Source: Candidatus Fermentibacterota bacterium (GTDB lineage Bacteria > Fermentibacterota > Fermentibacteria > Fermentibacterales > Fermentibacteraceae). Taken from it: a DNA stretch of 64,000 nucleotides. Every line of letters begins with the position of its first letter. Position 1 is the first letter of the stretch. The DNA is taken from NCBI GenBank assembly GCA_002748705.1, contig PDSZ01000015.1:1-64000 (forward strand), read 5' to 3'. A program made the translations under genes and the position numbers. The notes under the pieces are model-generated. The model saw nothing but the letters and a program-made list of their open reading frames with translations, was not told the DNA's origin and searched no databases. This document shows positions 42,808 to 51,468 of the stretch, piece by piece.

Positions 42808-43564
42808 GAGTGAACCTTCTTCAGAACTTCAGAATCCAGATACTGCGGCAGTGGTATTCGGGCCTTCCCTGGCAGAACTTTTTGTGGCAGGCGGCATTGA
42901 TTACAGGCTTGCTGCTGTGGACAGGTTTACCATTCTTCCTGACAGTGTTCAGGTTCAGGTTGCAGGGGATTTCCTCTCACCCTCACTGGAACTGATCTAC
43001 AGTCTTGGAACAACCTCTATTCATGTGATAGGAACCAACCAGTCCCTTGTTGATCTCGCTGACAGGATGGGCATACCGTACTACAACTATTCTTTCGATA
43101 CCCTTGATGATGTATTTGAAGTTTGCAGGGAGCTTGAATCACGGTATCCTGATGCAGAGCTTGACGAATTCATCTTTTCTGTTGAGCACAAGCTTGATTC
43201 AGTTGCAGGCTCCGGCCTTCCCCGTATCTCAATCATGCCTGTAATCTATTTTCAGGAGGACGGTGCCATTACTGTGGCAGGCAGAGGCACCTTCTTTGAA
43301 GACATAATTACAGGAATAGGCTGTGAGCACGCGGCACCGGAGACAGGAACCTATCCCATGGTTTCAGTTGAAGGTGTTATGGAAATGGCCCCTGACATTA
43401 TCATTGTTTTTGCCCCTGGCGCAGACTCTGAAGAAATACTGAACAGGTGGGAAGGCTACGGTCTTGGAACAGATAATGTTACAGTTCTCAATGGAGATCA
43501 TGTTCTCATGCCGGGCAGTCATCTGCCTGAGCTTATTGTGGAAATAAGCAGGTGTCTTGAATGA
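42731..43564 (+). CDS. ABC importer substrate-binding lipoprotein (BtuF/FecB type)
   Basis: Periplasmic binding protein for cobalamin, haem or siderophore. 277 residues; lipoprotein signal peptide MKKLLSLSWLSISAVLLLLTGC (Cys 22), then a helical-backbone PBP fold: VVFGPSLAELFVAGGIDYRLAAV, LSPSLELIYSLGT, FDTLDDVFEVCREL, a GTFFEDIITGIG segment and MAPDIIIVF. TTG 42731 with AAAGGG 9 nt upstream gives the complete lipobox, so a 77-nt overlap with the sigma gene in a different frame is well supported. Start of btuF-D-C, joined by ATGA overlaps. The ligand cannot be fixed from sequence alone; no riboswitch was found. Confidence 0.85.
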   Translation: MKKLLSLSWLSISAVLLLLTGCGKSKSEPSSELQNPDTAAVVFGPSLAELFVAGGIDYRLAAVDRFTILPDSVQVQVAGDFLSPSLELIYSLGTTSIHVIGTNQSLVDLADRMGIPYYNYSFDTLDDVFEVCRELESRYPDAELDEFIFSVEHKLDSVAGSGLPRISIMPVIYFQEDGAITVAGRGTFFEDIITGIGCEHAAPETGTYPMVSVEGVMEMAPDIIIVFAPGADSEEILNRWEGYGLGTDNVTVLNGDHVLMPGSHLPELIVEISRCLE

Positions 43565-44337
43565 AGCTTGCCCGCTTTCAAGCAGGCTACAGCAGGGAGC
43601 TGGAAGTGGTTTCAGGAATAAATGTGGTGTTTCCTGAAGGATCTGTTACAGCGGTACTCGGGCCCAACGGAAGTGGAAAGAGTACTCTTCTCAAGGGCAT
43701 AATGGGTTTTTCGGGAGTTTCATGCTCAGGGTCTGTGATGTTCCGGAATACAGATATTCGCAGAATAAGCAGAAAGAAAAGGGCGGAGCTGGTTGGTTAT
43801 CTGCCCCAGAGTTCGCCGGTTCCAGCAGGGCTCACTGGTCTTGAAACAGTTCTTCTTGGAAGGCATCCCCACAGGTCTTCGTGGGCAGGAGATTCTCAGA
43901 AGGACATAAAGGTTGCAGAAGAGGCACTTGAACTTGTTGATGCTTCTTATCTTGCGGAAAAGCCTGTGGACAGAATATCAGGAGGGGAGAGGCGGCTGGT
44001 GAACCTTGCAGCTGTGCTGGCACAGGAAACTCCTGTGATACTACTTGATGAACCTGGCTCATCGCTGGACTACGGTAATGCCGGCCACTTGTGGCAACTG
44101 CTTTCAAGGCTTGCAAAAACAGGTAAAACCATCATTGCCACCACCCACAGAATAGGTATGGCTGCCGGACACTTTGATCGTGTTCTGCTCATTGCAGGCG
44201 GTACCCAGATAGAATACGGTGAACCTGAGAAGGTTTTTTCCAGTGAAGGCCTTCTCTCTCAGGTTTACGGAACTCCGCTTAGAGCTGTGAAAAATGGTTC
44301 GGAAGGCTGGATTGTGGTACCGGAGGTAACAGAATGA
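43561..44337 (+). CDS. ABC importer ATPase (BtuD/FecE type)
   Basis: 258 residues. Walker A LGPNGSGKSTLLKG, Q-loop LPQSSP, signature ISGGERRLVNLA, Walker B VILLDEPGSSLDYGN, and the H-loop in TTHRIGMA. The FepC/BtuD subfamily is indicated by the binding protein and FecCD permease partners. The start overlaps the preceding stop by 4 nt. Confidence 0.92.
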   Translation: MKLARFQAGYSRELEVVSGINVVFPEGSVTAVLGPNGSGKSTLLKGIMGFSGVSCSGSVMFRNTDIRRISRKKRAELVGYLPQSSPVPAGLTGLETVLLGRHPHRSSWAGDSQKDIKVAEEALELVDASYLAEKPVDRISGGERRLVNLAAVLAQETPVILLDEPGSSLDYGNAGHLWQLLSRLAKTGKTIIATTHRIGMAAGHFDRVLLIAGGTQIEYGEPEKVFSSEGLLSQVYGTPLRAVKNGSEGWIVVPEVTE

Positions 44338-45290
44338 AGAACCTTGCCTTTATTCTTCTTCTGCTCCTTGCTGTCGGGCTGGCAGTTTCTGTCTTCAGCG
44401 GGCCTATGGGGTTTTCAGCGCCTGAGAGTGTCGTTCTCAGCCTTCGGCTGCCCAGAGCCCTTCTGGCTGTTCTGGCAGGCACTTCACTTGCTGTTTCAGG
44501 ATGCGTTCTGCAGGCCATACTGAGAAATCCCCTTGCTACACCATACACCCTGGGCATAAGTGCCGGAGCAGGGGTAACTGCAGGAATAATCATACTCACC
44601 GGAACTGCTGTTCCTGTTCTTCTTGTGTACCTTTCAGGAACTGCAGGAGCCCTGGCCGCAGCGGGATTCACCTGGTTTCTTGCAGGAAGGGCAGTAGGTA
44701 ACAGGGACGGGGCAACACTTATTCTCGCCGGTGTAACTGTGAACCTTCTGGGGGCTTCTGTTCTTCTCTTCATAGAATATCTAAGCCCTGCATCCAGACT
44801 TATCGAGATAATCAGATGGATGATGGGCAATCTTTCTGTTGCAGGCTATGGCAGAATAATCTATCTGCTGCCTTTTACCCTGGGAGGGCTGATTTTTCCT
44901 TTTCTGAAGACCGGTGTTCTCAATCAGTTTCTTACAGGTACTGAGATAGCAGAATCAAGAGGCGTGAATACCGCCAGGGAGAAGAAAATACTTCTGGGAG
45001 CTGCAGCGCTTCTTGCAGGAGGCGCAGTGGGAGCTGTGGGGCCTGTTGGATTTGTAGGACTTATGGTTCCCCACATCATCAGAAGGATTGCAGGAGGTGA
45101 TTACCGGAGGCTGCTCCCTCTCTCTGCTCTGGGAGGCGCTGTACTGGTTGTGTGGGCTGACATAGTTTCAAGAACCGTACTCTCTCCGGGAGAACTGCCT
45201 ATAGGAATAATTCTCTCAATGCTGGGCGGGCCGTTCTTCCTTTATCTTCTTCTGAAAAAGCCTTGTGATTCCGGCTTTCAGGAAACTTAA
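44334..45290 (+). CDS. ABC importer permease (BtuC/FecCD family)
   Basis: 318 residues, about nine to ten membrane segments. FecCD hallmarks: LRLPRALLAVLAGTSLAVSGCVLQAILRNPLATP split over two helices, LGISAGAGV, the cytoplasmic coupling loop AESRGVNTAREKK and GFVGLMVPHIIRRIAG. Last gene of the plus-strand run. No clear terminator; an intergenic repeat and an IS200-type element follow. Confidence 0.92.
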   Translation: MKNLAFILLLLLAVGLAVSVFSGPMGFSAPESVVLSLRLPRALLAVLAGTSLAVSGCVLQAILRNPLATPYTLGISAGAGVTAGIIILTGTAVPVLLVYLSGTAGALAAAGFTWFLAGRAVGNRDGATLILAGVTVNLLGASVLLFIEYLSPASRLIEIIRWMMGNLSVAGYGRIIYLLPFTLGGLIFPFLKTGVLNQFLTGTEIAESRGVNTAREKKILLGAAALLAGGAVGAVGPVGFVGLMVPHIIRRIAGGDYRRLLPLSALGGAVLVVWADIVSRTVLSPGELPIGIILSMLGGPFFLYLLLKKPCDSGFQET

Positions 45291-45305
45291 CCATATCACA
45301 TAGTT

Positions 45306-45409
45306 CCTGAGGCAGGCATCGGTGTTTTTCATGGGGAACAGCTCGAATCCATACAACTGCGCCCTCCGACCAGGTTATGTGCAGATGAAGGCCGGTGAAT
45401 GCAGGCAGG
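45306..45409. repeat. Intergenic repeat, copy 1 (boxes CAGCTCGAATCCA and CGCCCTCC)
   Basis: Shares with 50992-51085 the boxes CCTGA, a T run, CAGCTCGAATCCA, CGCCCTCC, GAC-C-AGGTTA and a final GCAGG, in the same order and orientation, with variable spacers. Nature unknown. It lies between btuC and the IS200-type element. Confidence 0.45.
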
Positions 45410-45429
45410 GACTCTGATTAATGTCCCGC

Positions 45430-46004
45430 TCGGGGATGGGTGAAATCCCTCGCCTTCAGGCGAAGCCTTTAGGAGGCTGCGGTATTATAGTAGAGTCATG
45501 AAAGGTTATCGCAAAGGTTCACATACGGTCTATCGTCTTCACTTTCATTTGGTGTTCATACCGAAATACCGCAAGCCTGTTCTCCGGGGCGAAGTGGGGA
45601 AGAGGTTGCGGGAACTAATAATAGAGATATGCAACAGTAAAGACATAGAGATAATCAGTGGTCATATTCGCCCAGGCCATGTTCACATGCTAATCAGTGC
45701 TCCTCCATCTCTTGCTCCGAGTCGTATTGTACAAGCCATCAAAGGTAAAACATCCCATCAACTGCTTCAGGATTTCAGAACATTGCGTAAAGAGTTCTGG
45801 GGCCGACACTTCTGGGGGAGGGGTTACTTCATTGCAACAAGTGGAAATGTAACAGATGAAGTGCTTGAGGACTACATAAAGAATCAGGATGTCGAGCCCC
45901 AGAATGAAGAAGTGTTCAAGGTAACAGAATGATGGCTTGTGGACGGCGAGGTACTTTAGGCGACTTTAGTCACAGGCGAACCCACCGTCTTCAGACGGTG
46001 GCGC
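45430..46004 (+). mobile_element. IS200/IS605-type element
   Basis: A single tnpA gene flanked by subterminal hairpins rather than inverted terminal repeats. Left: TCGCC-TTCA-GGCGA (45450-45463), then AGCCT..AGGCT. Right: CCACCGTC-TTCA-GACGGTGG (45982-46001). Both main hairpins have the same TTCA loop, as expected if one transposase binds both. Exact ends are estimates. No tnpB is present. Confidence 0.75.
45498..45932 (+). CDS. tnpA: IS200/IS605-type Y1 transposase TnpA
   Basis: 144-residue HUH single-strand transposase. The HUH pair is HVHMLIS with the catalytic Tyr in EVLEDYIKNQ; the N-terminal HLVFIPKYRKPVL strand and the C-terminal RGYFIATSGNVTDE are typical. Length and motifs are complete, so the element may be active. 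It cuts and joins single-stranded DNA at hairpins, which are present on both sides. Confidence 0.93.
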   Translation: MKGYRKGSHTVYRLHFHLVFIPKYRKPVLRGEVGKRLRELIIEICNSKDIEIISGHIRPGHVHMLISAPPSLAPSRIVQAIKGKTSHQLLQDFRTLRKEFWGRHFWGRGYFIATSGNVTDEVLEDYIKNQDVEPQNEEVFKVTE

Positions 46005-46253
46005 TCAGATATATCCCAGATCACGAAGTACAGGCGCTACTCGCCAGTTTTCAAGCAGTACAGGGTTCCACAGACGGGGAGAGGCCCAGTAGAGAAGAAC
46101 TTTACTCAAGAGTTCACTGTCGGCAGGCATAGGGTTTAACTCCATAGGATCAGAGATAAGATCATACATTTCGCTTGAGTCGGTATCTGCGTCCCATATT
46201 ACTTTGATCTTCCCGTCGGTAACAGATGCCAGATTAAATGATACGCCTGTATT
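46005..46253 (-). pseudogene. C-terminal fragment of a sulfatase-family protein
   Basis: 82 codons on the minus strand, open from the IS5-type element end to TGA 46005-46007: LASVTDGKIKVIWDADTD, SSEMYDLISDPMELNPMPAD and a LRDLGYI end. The K-x-I-x-D-x-D-(S/T)-x-E-(M/L)-Y-D-L-x-x-D-P-x-E-x-N pattern is the characteristic end of sulfatases/alkaline phosphatase-superfamily enzymes. The catalytic N-terminal part is absent from the window. The fragment is sandwiched between the two IS elements. Confidence 0.75.
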
Positions 46254-46255
46254 TA

Positions 46256-47874
46256 GGGCTTGATGATCAACCCATCATCCCACTCAGCCCCGGCCATGCA
46301 TACCTGACCAGTCCAGTTTGACCCAAAGGACATCCAGTAACAAGCAGGCTTTCAGACTGTGATAAATCCTCATAAGGTATGAGGAAGCACCCTCCCTCAA
46401 CAGCCTCTCAAGATTCATTACCAGGTAGACCATGCTGATCACAGTCTCGCTCGTTTCCCGGAGCTTGGTCATTACCCGGTCGGTTGAATACCTCCGCTTA
46501 CCTTCTCCTATCTTACCCTCTATTGCGTTCCTGATGCGCTCATCTTCATAGCGCTGTTGACGAAGTGCCTTCATTACCGCAGGGTCTTCAAAAGGACGAC
46601 CGAGCTTGCGGCCGGAAATCCGTATCCCGCGATCCTTACAGAAACGCATGTTCTCTCGCGTCCGGTAGATCCGGTCAGCATGAACTGACTCAGGCCAGCA
46701 GCCGAACAGCCGGTGGTACTCCTTGATCTGACCGATCAGATCAAGACTCTCGTTGAAGTTGTCCCACTCTATCCGATGAATCATCGCAAGACCGGAGGAA
46801 AGCCCTATTGATACCTTTGCGCCAAACTCCCAGACTGCTCCGGCTTTGTTTCGCTTGATGGGACGTACATGCGGCTGTGATATGCTTACTATGCGGTGGG
46901 GTATCGTCCGCTTTCTCTCATCATACATCTCTTGCTGCTGACGGTATACCTCACGGATGACAAGCAGCTTTCTGTAAAGATCCAGATCCAGTACTCCAAA
47001 GCCAACTTCATCAAGCAGGGCATCCACATGACCAAGATCCCTGCGCACATAGCCAAGCTGCTTCCTCATTGCCTTTCTGAGTTTTCTGCTGCCGGGCCGT
47101 CTGGTTTTCTGCAGGCTAAGGAAAGCTTTCCGTGCTCTCTTCCGGTAGGTCCGGGGCTTTGTGCTGCCCGGCTCCCGTTCCGAATGGAGTACATCAACCA
47201 TCTTCTCAAGCAGCTCTCGCCCCTTGTTCAGCAGTTTCAGGTCTGTGGGGAATGTGATGTCAGCAGGGGTCGCTGTTGCATCAACGATCAACCGGCCTTT
47301 ATTCACAAAGCCTCCATCATCACTGGAAGACGATTCATCATCTCTGTGGCGCTTGCGGGCGGCCAGGAGGATTCTCTCGTTTATCTCAGCTATGGCCTGT
47401 GCGGGAAATCTCTTCCTGAACCTGCAAAGCTGTGACTGATCCAACGGAGGCTTGATCTGGAACTCCTGCAATCCTAAGAACCACTGGAGGTAAGGATTCT
47501 CTCTGATCGTGTCCACTGTCTCCCTGTCTGTCAGACCAAGTTTCTCCTGGATCAGTATGGAACCGAACGCGAATCTGCCGGGGAGGGCTCGCTGTCCTTC
47601 TTTCTTTCTCCCGAGACTTCGAAGATAAACTTCTTCCACGAAATCCCAGGGAACCAGCTTTGCCAGCTTGACCCATCTGTTCTCAGTATCCAGCGGTGTC
47701 CTGAATGGAGTCTTGAAGGCCTCAATTTCCAACTGACGGTTGTTATGCTGATACAATTGAATCTCCAGGTGCAAGGGTTTTGAGCAAATGTGCTCATATT
47801 GCGTGCATTTCTATGCACCTAATATACCCTCATTCCGTTGCGCTGTAAAGGTTTAAAGCTTCAGCATCAAGCCC
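46256..47874 (-). mobile_element. IS5-superfamily-type element with GGGCTTGATG inverted ends
   Basis: Inverted ends GGGCTTGATG at 46256-46265 and its complement CATCAAGCCC at 47865-47874, each bordered by TA, surround a single long transposase gene. The sequences outside the two ends belong to two different broken genes, so this is not a simple insertion with a target duplication. Confidence 0.75.
46284..47774 (-). CDS. IS5/IS1182-like DDE transposase
   Basis: 496 residues, apparently intact. The N-terminal DUF772 domain (WVKLAKLVPWDFVEEVYL ... FAFGSILIQEKLGLTDRETV) is followed by a DDE core: LIVDATATPADI (first Asp), PESVHADRIYRTRENM (second Asp region) and a C-terminal RNAIEGKIGEGKRRYSTDRV segment (Glu). 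A basic ~85-residue linker (RKRARKAFLSLQKTRRPG) lies between the first two acidic residues. The C-terminus is close to the 46256 end of the element. Confidence 0.9.
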   Translation of the reverse strand: MHLEIQLYQHNNRQLEIEAFKTPFRTPLDTENRWVKLAKLVPWDFVEEVYLRSLGRKKEGQRALPGRFAFGSILIQEKLGLTDRETVDTIRENPYLQWFLGLQEFQIKPPLDQSQLCRFRKRFPAQAIAEINERILLAARKRHRDDESSSSDDGGFVNKGRLIVDATATPADITFPTDLKLLNKGRELLEKMVDVLHSEREPGSTKPRTYRKRARKAFLSLQKTRRPGSRKLRKAMRKQLGYVRRDLGHVDALLDEVGFGVLDLDLYRKLLVIREVYRQQQEMYDERKRTIPHRIVSISQPHVRPIKRNKAGAVWEFGAKVSIGLSSGLAMIHRIEWDNFNESLDLIGQIKEYHRLFGCWPESVHADRIYRTRENMRFCKDRGIRISGRKLGRPFEDPAVMKALRQQRYEDERIRNAIEGKIGEGKRRYSTDRVMTKLRETSETVISMVYLVMNLERLLREGASSYLMRIYHSLKACLLLDVLWVKLDWSGMHGRG

Positions 47875-49598
47875 TAGATACCTTCCGGAATACCCTCTGA
47901 GTCAAGGTTTATAGAGCTTTCTCCCTGTGGAAAGTGGATTTCGGAGAGAGAAAGCACAACTCTTCCTGAAATGTCTAAAAGATTCATGGAAACTGTTCCT
48001 GCTTTCTCCAGGTTCAGTTGAACCTGAATCGGTCCGAAAGCAGGAACAGGGCTTGCAATCATTTTAAAACCGTATTGTTCCGGTTCAATACCTGAACCTT
48101 CAGGATGAATAACAAGACATGTAACACTGGCAGCAGGAACTGTTATGGTGAATGAATCTGAGGCTCCCCAGAGGTTTCCTTTGAACTGGACACCTGTTGT
48201 GCCGTTATGCGGAGCTTCCATGGGAGCGTCATTCTCAATACTCCAGACTTGGGCATACCCTGAAGAACAGTAACTGTGAAGGTAAATCTCTGTTTCAAAA
48301 CTCTCTGTGAGATGCTTGTTCACCAGAAGCACAGCAAGCTTGCCGTCAGGCCTCAGGGCAGAATGAACATCAAGACCATATCCTCCACCGGACGCATCAC
48401 TCTCAGAGAAAACCATGGTACCATACATCTGCTGATTAAGAAGCTGCATAACATTTCCCGTTGCTCTTACGGACAGAGTGTCGCCTCTGATCATTCCGAA
48501 AGAAGTACCGGGATCGGTAGATGATCCTTCAAATACAGAATAGACACCTCCCATAGGGGTTCCATTCTCAGCAAGATGGCATGCGCAGTCAGCTATGAAA
48601 AGGCCGTCTATGTAGTTCCACCAGGTAAGATCCGAATACGAAACAAGAATATTGTACTCCATTATGCAAACAGGAAGAGGTACTCCCCCGTTGAATAATG
48701 TTACCAAATCAGTCATTTCCTGATACCAGCTGTCAAAGGCTTTAGGGCCTGAATCGGCAGAAGCCAGCCAGTCAATGTAGTCGGTTGTGTCAGGAGGGGT
48801 ATTCTCCCATGTTCCAGCAGGATAGTAGTGAATATCCACCCAGTCAGTGTTACCCTGGCATACTTCAAGGGTTTCCTGCATCCATTCCAGATCATCGGAA
48901 AGCGATATAGTTGCAATGGCAAGAGGAACAGGTGACGCATTTCTCATTGCATCGGCATAACTGTCTGCAAGCTGTGCATACTGATCTGCAGTGGCAAAAA
49001 CAGAATCGGAATGATGCCACTGATCAAAGGGAATTCCGAAGTGTCTGTAAAGTGTTAAGTCGTATTCTTCAATCTCAAGAAGCAATCCCGATATGTCCGG
49101 CTCGTTGCCTATCTGCCAGTAAATAACATTGTAGGGAGCAGGATGCCCACGCTGAGCTCTTATCTGGCCCATGGGGGTGTTCTGATGGCCATTGCAGTAC
49201 TCAACCAGCCTGGATGCTTTTTCTGAATCGTTTATCTGAAAATTTACTGAAAGAACAGGTTCAATTCCGTTCTCTTCACAGATGCCCAGAAAATCATCAA
49301 GGCTAGTCTGACAGTTTCCTGCTATGATCAGCGTATCTGCAAAATCAAGGTAGAATGTTCCGTTGTAATTATTTCCTTCCCAGTCATAATACTCATTGGC
49401 AATACCGCCCATTCTGATCATGGGGATGCTGGTTTCACCGATAGCTTCAGACACACCTGCCAGAGGAACAAAATCTTCGTTAATCTCATCACCGGCACCG
49501 AACACAAAAGGCTGAACCTCTGCAAGAGGTGTATTGCACCAGACATTCACAGAGGCAGATAACAGAATACACGATAAGGCATTATTGAATATCCACAT
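47874..49598 (-). pseudogene. Secreted glycoside hydrolase (GH51/GH39-like) truncated by the IS element
   Basis: 574 residues remain. Signal peptide-like N-terminus, then a TIM-barrel of clan A type: acid/base Glu in YWQIGNEPD (~166) and probable nucleophile Glu in PVCIMEYNI (~313), a beta domain with LAVLLVNKHL, and a C-terminal region (~505-574) resembling a Por secretion tail or FlgD-like Ig domain (LLDISGRVVLS ... GIPEGI). The frame stops at TAG made by the IS end (47874-47876), where the usual G-x-Y-x-V ending should continue, so ~20-25 residues are lost. An arabinofuranosidase- or xylosidase-like activity is possible; the family is uncertain. Secretion may fail without the tail. Confidence 0.7.
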
Positions 49599-49837
49599 AA
49601 CCCCTCCTGAAACAGAACTATATTGTACATGCTGCCCTGGGCTGGACTATCAGCTATTACTCAGAACTGATTTGACACATACACAGCCCTTTATTACCGA
49701 GTCTTCTGTCCTTGTTTCGAACCCCTTTCAGCTCCTCATAATTACCTGGTATGCCGCTGAAATGTTTGGAGGTTTTACCCTTTCCCTCCTCTAACCTATT
49801 CACCAGTAAGAAGAACAGTCAAGGAGGAGAACAGTTC

Positions 49838-50287
49838 CTAAATCCCGTCTGAAGAAACCTCTTCAACCGCTGCTTCATCTGCTTTCCAGGCAGTGTATTT
49901 TTCAAGGTCTCGCCTTATCATGAAAAGACATACTGACAGAACTGACGCATCATCAAGAAGGCCGATTCCAGGAATGAAATCCGGAACAATATCCATCGGA
50001 TCAAGTATATAAAGAAGTGAAGTTGCAGCAGCGCCTATGGTCCACCAGGGCACCTCAGTATACCGCTTATTCCAGTAATCCCTGATGAGTTCAAAGAGGG
50101 TTCTGGCTTCATCTACAAACTTGCCCAGTGGTCCGCTTAACTTTCTTTTTATCTTCTTTTCCTGTCTCAGAACCTTTTTCAGGTCCTCTGGAGTTACCTC
50201 CTCGCCGCCTTCTTCAATTATTCTTCTTGCGTCATCGTGTGAAATACCAGTGTTATTCAATAGTTTCCTCCTTTCTTGTGAAGCCAT
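49838..50287 (-). CDS. DUF1232 (YkvA-like) protein
   Basis: 149 residues. The DUF1232 signature YILDPMDIVPDFIPGIGLLDD (split here as YILDPMDIVPDFIPG and IGLLDDASVL) lies at ~92-115 and is flanked by hydrophobic stretches. The N-terminal half is highly charged and helical. Function unknown in the family. It starts directly after the stop of the upstream lipoprotein gene. The ~240 nt between this stop and the hydrolase start hold nothing recognisable. Confidence 0.8.
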   Translation of the reverse strand: MASQERRKLLNNTGISHDDARRIIEEGGEEVTPEDLKKVLRQEKKIKRKLSGPLGKFVDEARTLFELIRDYWNKRYTEVPWWTIGAAATSLLYILDPMDIVPDFIPGIGLLDDASVLSVCLFMIRRDLEKYTAWKADEAAVEEVSSDGI

Positions 50288-50758
50288 TTAAGCAGTAATC
50301 AGAAACGGCCCGTGTTCTGTGGCATGCTCGGTAAAGCAGTGAGCACAAGCGCTGAAAGTCATCCCAAATACAGCTTCTTCAACTGTGCCGCCACTGATAC
50401 AATGTGTGCAGGAGTCCAGATAACAATTTATCTTTGGGAACAGGTCAAGGTCGCCATTCATTGTAAGCCCCAGCACCCGGTTTTCTGAATTGTCAACTTT
50501 CTGATACTCAAAACCATTATCGGTTACAGCAGTATCAAAAGTCCATCCGACAGAGTTGTCGCGGTGTTCATAGAAATCATAATTCATAATGGCAATCAGA
50601 TCCTTCACAGAACAGCTATTAACGGTAAAAACAATTCTATTACTATCGTCAGTGGAACCAGACCAGTTTCCCTGCTTAATCACCTGACTTCCATCAGGAT
50701 CTTTGCCGCATACTGAAAGTGTCAGCAAAGCGCAGCAGACACCAGACAGAATTCTCAT
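50288..50758 (-). CDS. Cysteine-rich putative lipoprotein of unknown function
   Basis: 156 residues, not recognised. Signal peptide MRILSGVCCALLTLSVC with a possible lipobox LSVC (Cys 17). The mature part has a cluster of cysteines near the C-terminus (CYLDSCTHC and CAHC, the latter followed by His residues), which could form disulfides or bind a metal in the periplasm. It abuts the DUF1232 gene and is probably co-transcribed. Confidence 0.6.
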   Translation of the reverse strand: MRILSGVCCALLTLSVCGKDPDGSQVIKQGNWSGSTDDSNRIVFTVNSCSVKDLIAIMNYDFYEHRDNSVGWTFDTAVTDNGFEYQKVDNSENRVLGLTMNGDLDLFPKINCYLDSCTHCISGGTVEEAVFGMTFSACAHCFTEHATEHGPFLITA

Positions 50759-51114
50759 GAAACATCATCTCCGGTTCAGTTAAGGCATTGCATTATACAA
50801 TATCTGTCCGGTTTTTCAAAGAACTTCCGGAATTGATTGGTTTCAATCTTTAAAACACCAGCATTTTAATTCTTCCATGTATGCAATCGTCTGTTCAAGC
50901 TCATCACTTCAGGTATGATATCGCCTTTCCTCCTGTAAGAAACAGGACGACGATTTGATAGCAGAAGACACTCATTGGGAATCTTAAAGCCCCTGATTCA
51001 GACAGTGCGTTTTTTTCGGAATCAGCTCGAATCCAGTTGATAGCCCGCTATCGCCCTCCAGACAAGTTACCAACCAGTCAGGCAGGCTTGAAAGATAATG
51101 CTAGATAATATCTG
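50759..51114. other. 356-nt intergenic region
   Basis: Contains the second copy of the CAGCTCGAATCCA repeat (50992-51085). The rest is AT-rich with no supported gene; a small GATAGC-GG-GCTATC hairpin lies inside the repeat. Confidence 0.6.
50992..51085. repeat. Intergenic repeat, copy 2
   Basis: Matches copy 1 (45306-45409) at CCTGA, T run, CAGCTCGAATCCA, CGCCCTCC, GACAAGTTA and GTCAGGCAGG. The spacer between the two main boxes is longer than in copy 1 and contains a perfect hairpin, GATAGC-GG-GCTATC when read on the minus strand. Confidence 0.45.
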
Positions 51115-51468
51115 TTAATATGAGATAACATCTGTTTTCGATTCCGTTCCATTACCGAGTATCTGTATGAAGACTCTGTTGGGCATGCATGCGGACAACT
51201 GACCTGTTTCTTTCAGCCAGCCGGCTTGAACACAAAGGCGGTTGGGACAGTCTGAAGCTGTTATTGCCGCCGTTCCATCTTTTATCTCAATGACAACCTG
51301 GCCTCTGGTAACAACAGTATCGCAGGAAAGGAACAGTGTGTCCTCACTCTGTTCAGATACAACTCTCAGGCATTCAGGTTCACCTCTGCTTCTGCTGCCT
51401 GATGATGCCCAGAAAACAGTCACTCCTGCAATAACGAGCAGGATTATAAGATCAGCAGGCTTAAACAT
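51115..51468 (-). CDS. NusG domain II-containing small membrane protein
   Basis: 117 residues: one N-terminal membrane anchor (ADLIILLVIAGVTVFWA), then a NusG-II-type beta domain (~35-117) with the family signature DCPNRLCVQAGW ... LSACMPNRVFIQI containing conserved cysteines. Such proteins commonly sit beside apbE-like flavin transferase genes, as here. A role in membrane redox maturation is inferred only from context. The start overlaps the radical SAM gene. Confidence 0.8.
   Translation of the reverse strand: MFKPADLIILLVIAGVTVFWASSGSRSRGEPECLRVVSEQSEDTLFLSCDTVVTRGQVVIEIKDGTAAITASDCPNRLCVQAGWLKETGQLSACMPNRVFIQILGNGTESKTDVISY

Noticed and set aside
45340..45375. tRNA T-arm-like string (CTCGAATCC followed by ...GACCA)
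   Set aside because: No acceptor, D or anticodon stems can be paired around it on either strand, and the second copy at 51020-51070 does not keep a tRNA-like layout.
45306..45420. Possible cobalamin riboswitch after the btuF-D-C-type genes
   Set aside because: GGGGAA and GAATCC recall the conserved core, but the stems around them do not pair, no B12 box is present, and no gene of that pathway follows downstream.
45929..46132. 67-codon plus-strand frame after tnpA
   Set aside because: It runs through the IS right-end hairpin and antisense to the sulfatase remnant; no protein-like composition.
47825..47870. Sequence between the IS5-type transposase start and the element end as a separate promoter or gene
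   Set aside because: It is only the subterminal part of the element; no gene fits.
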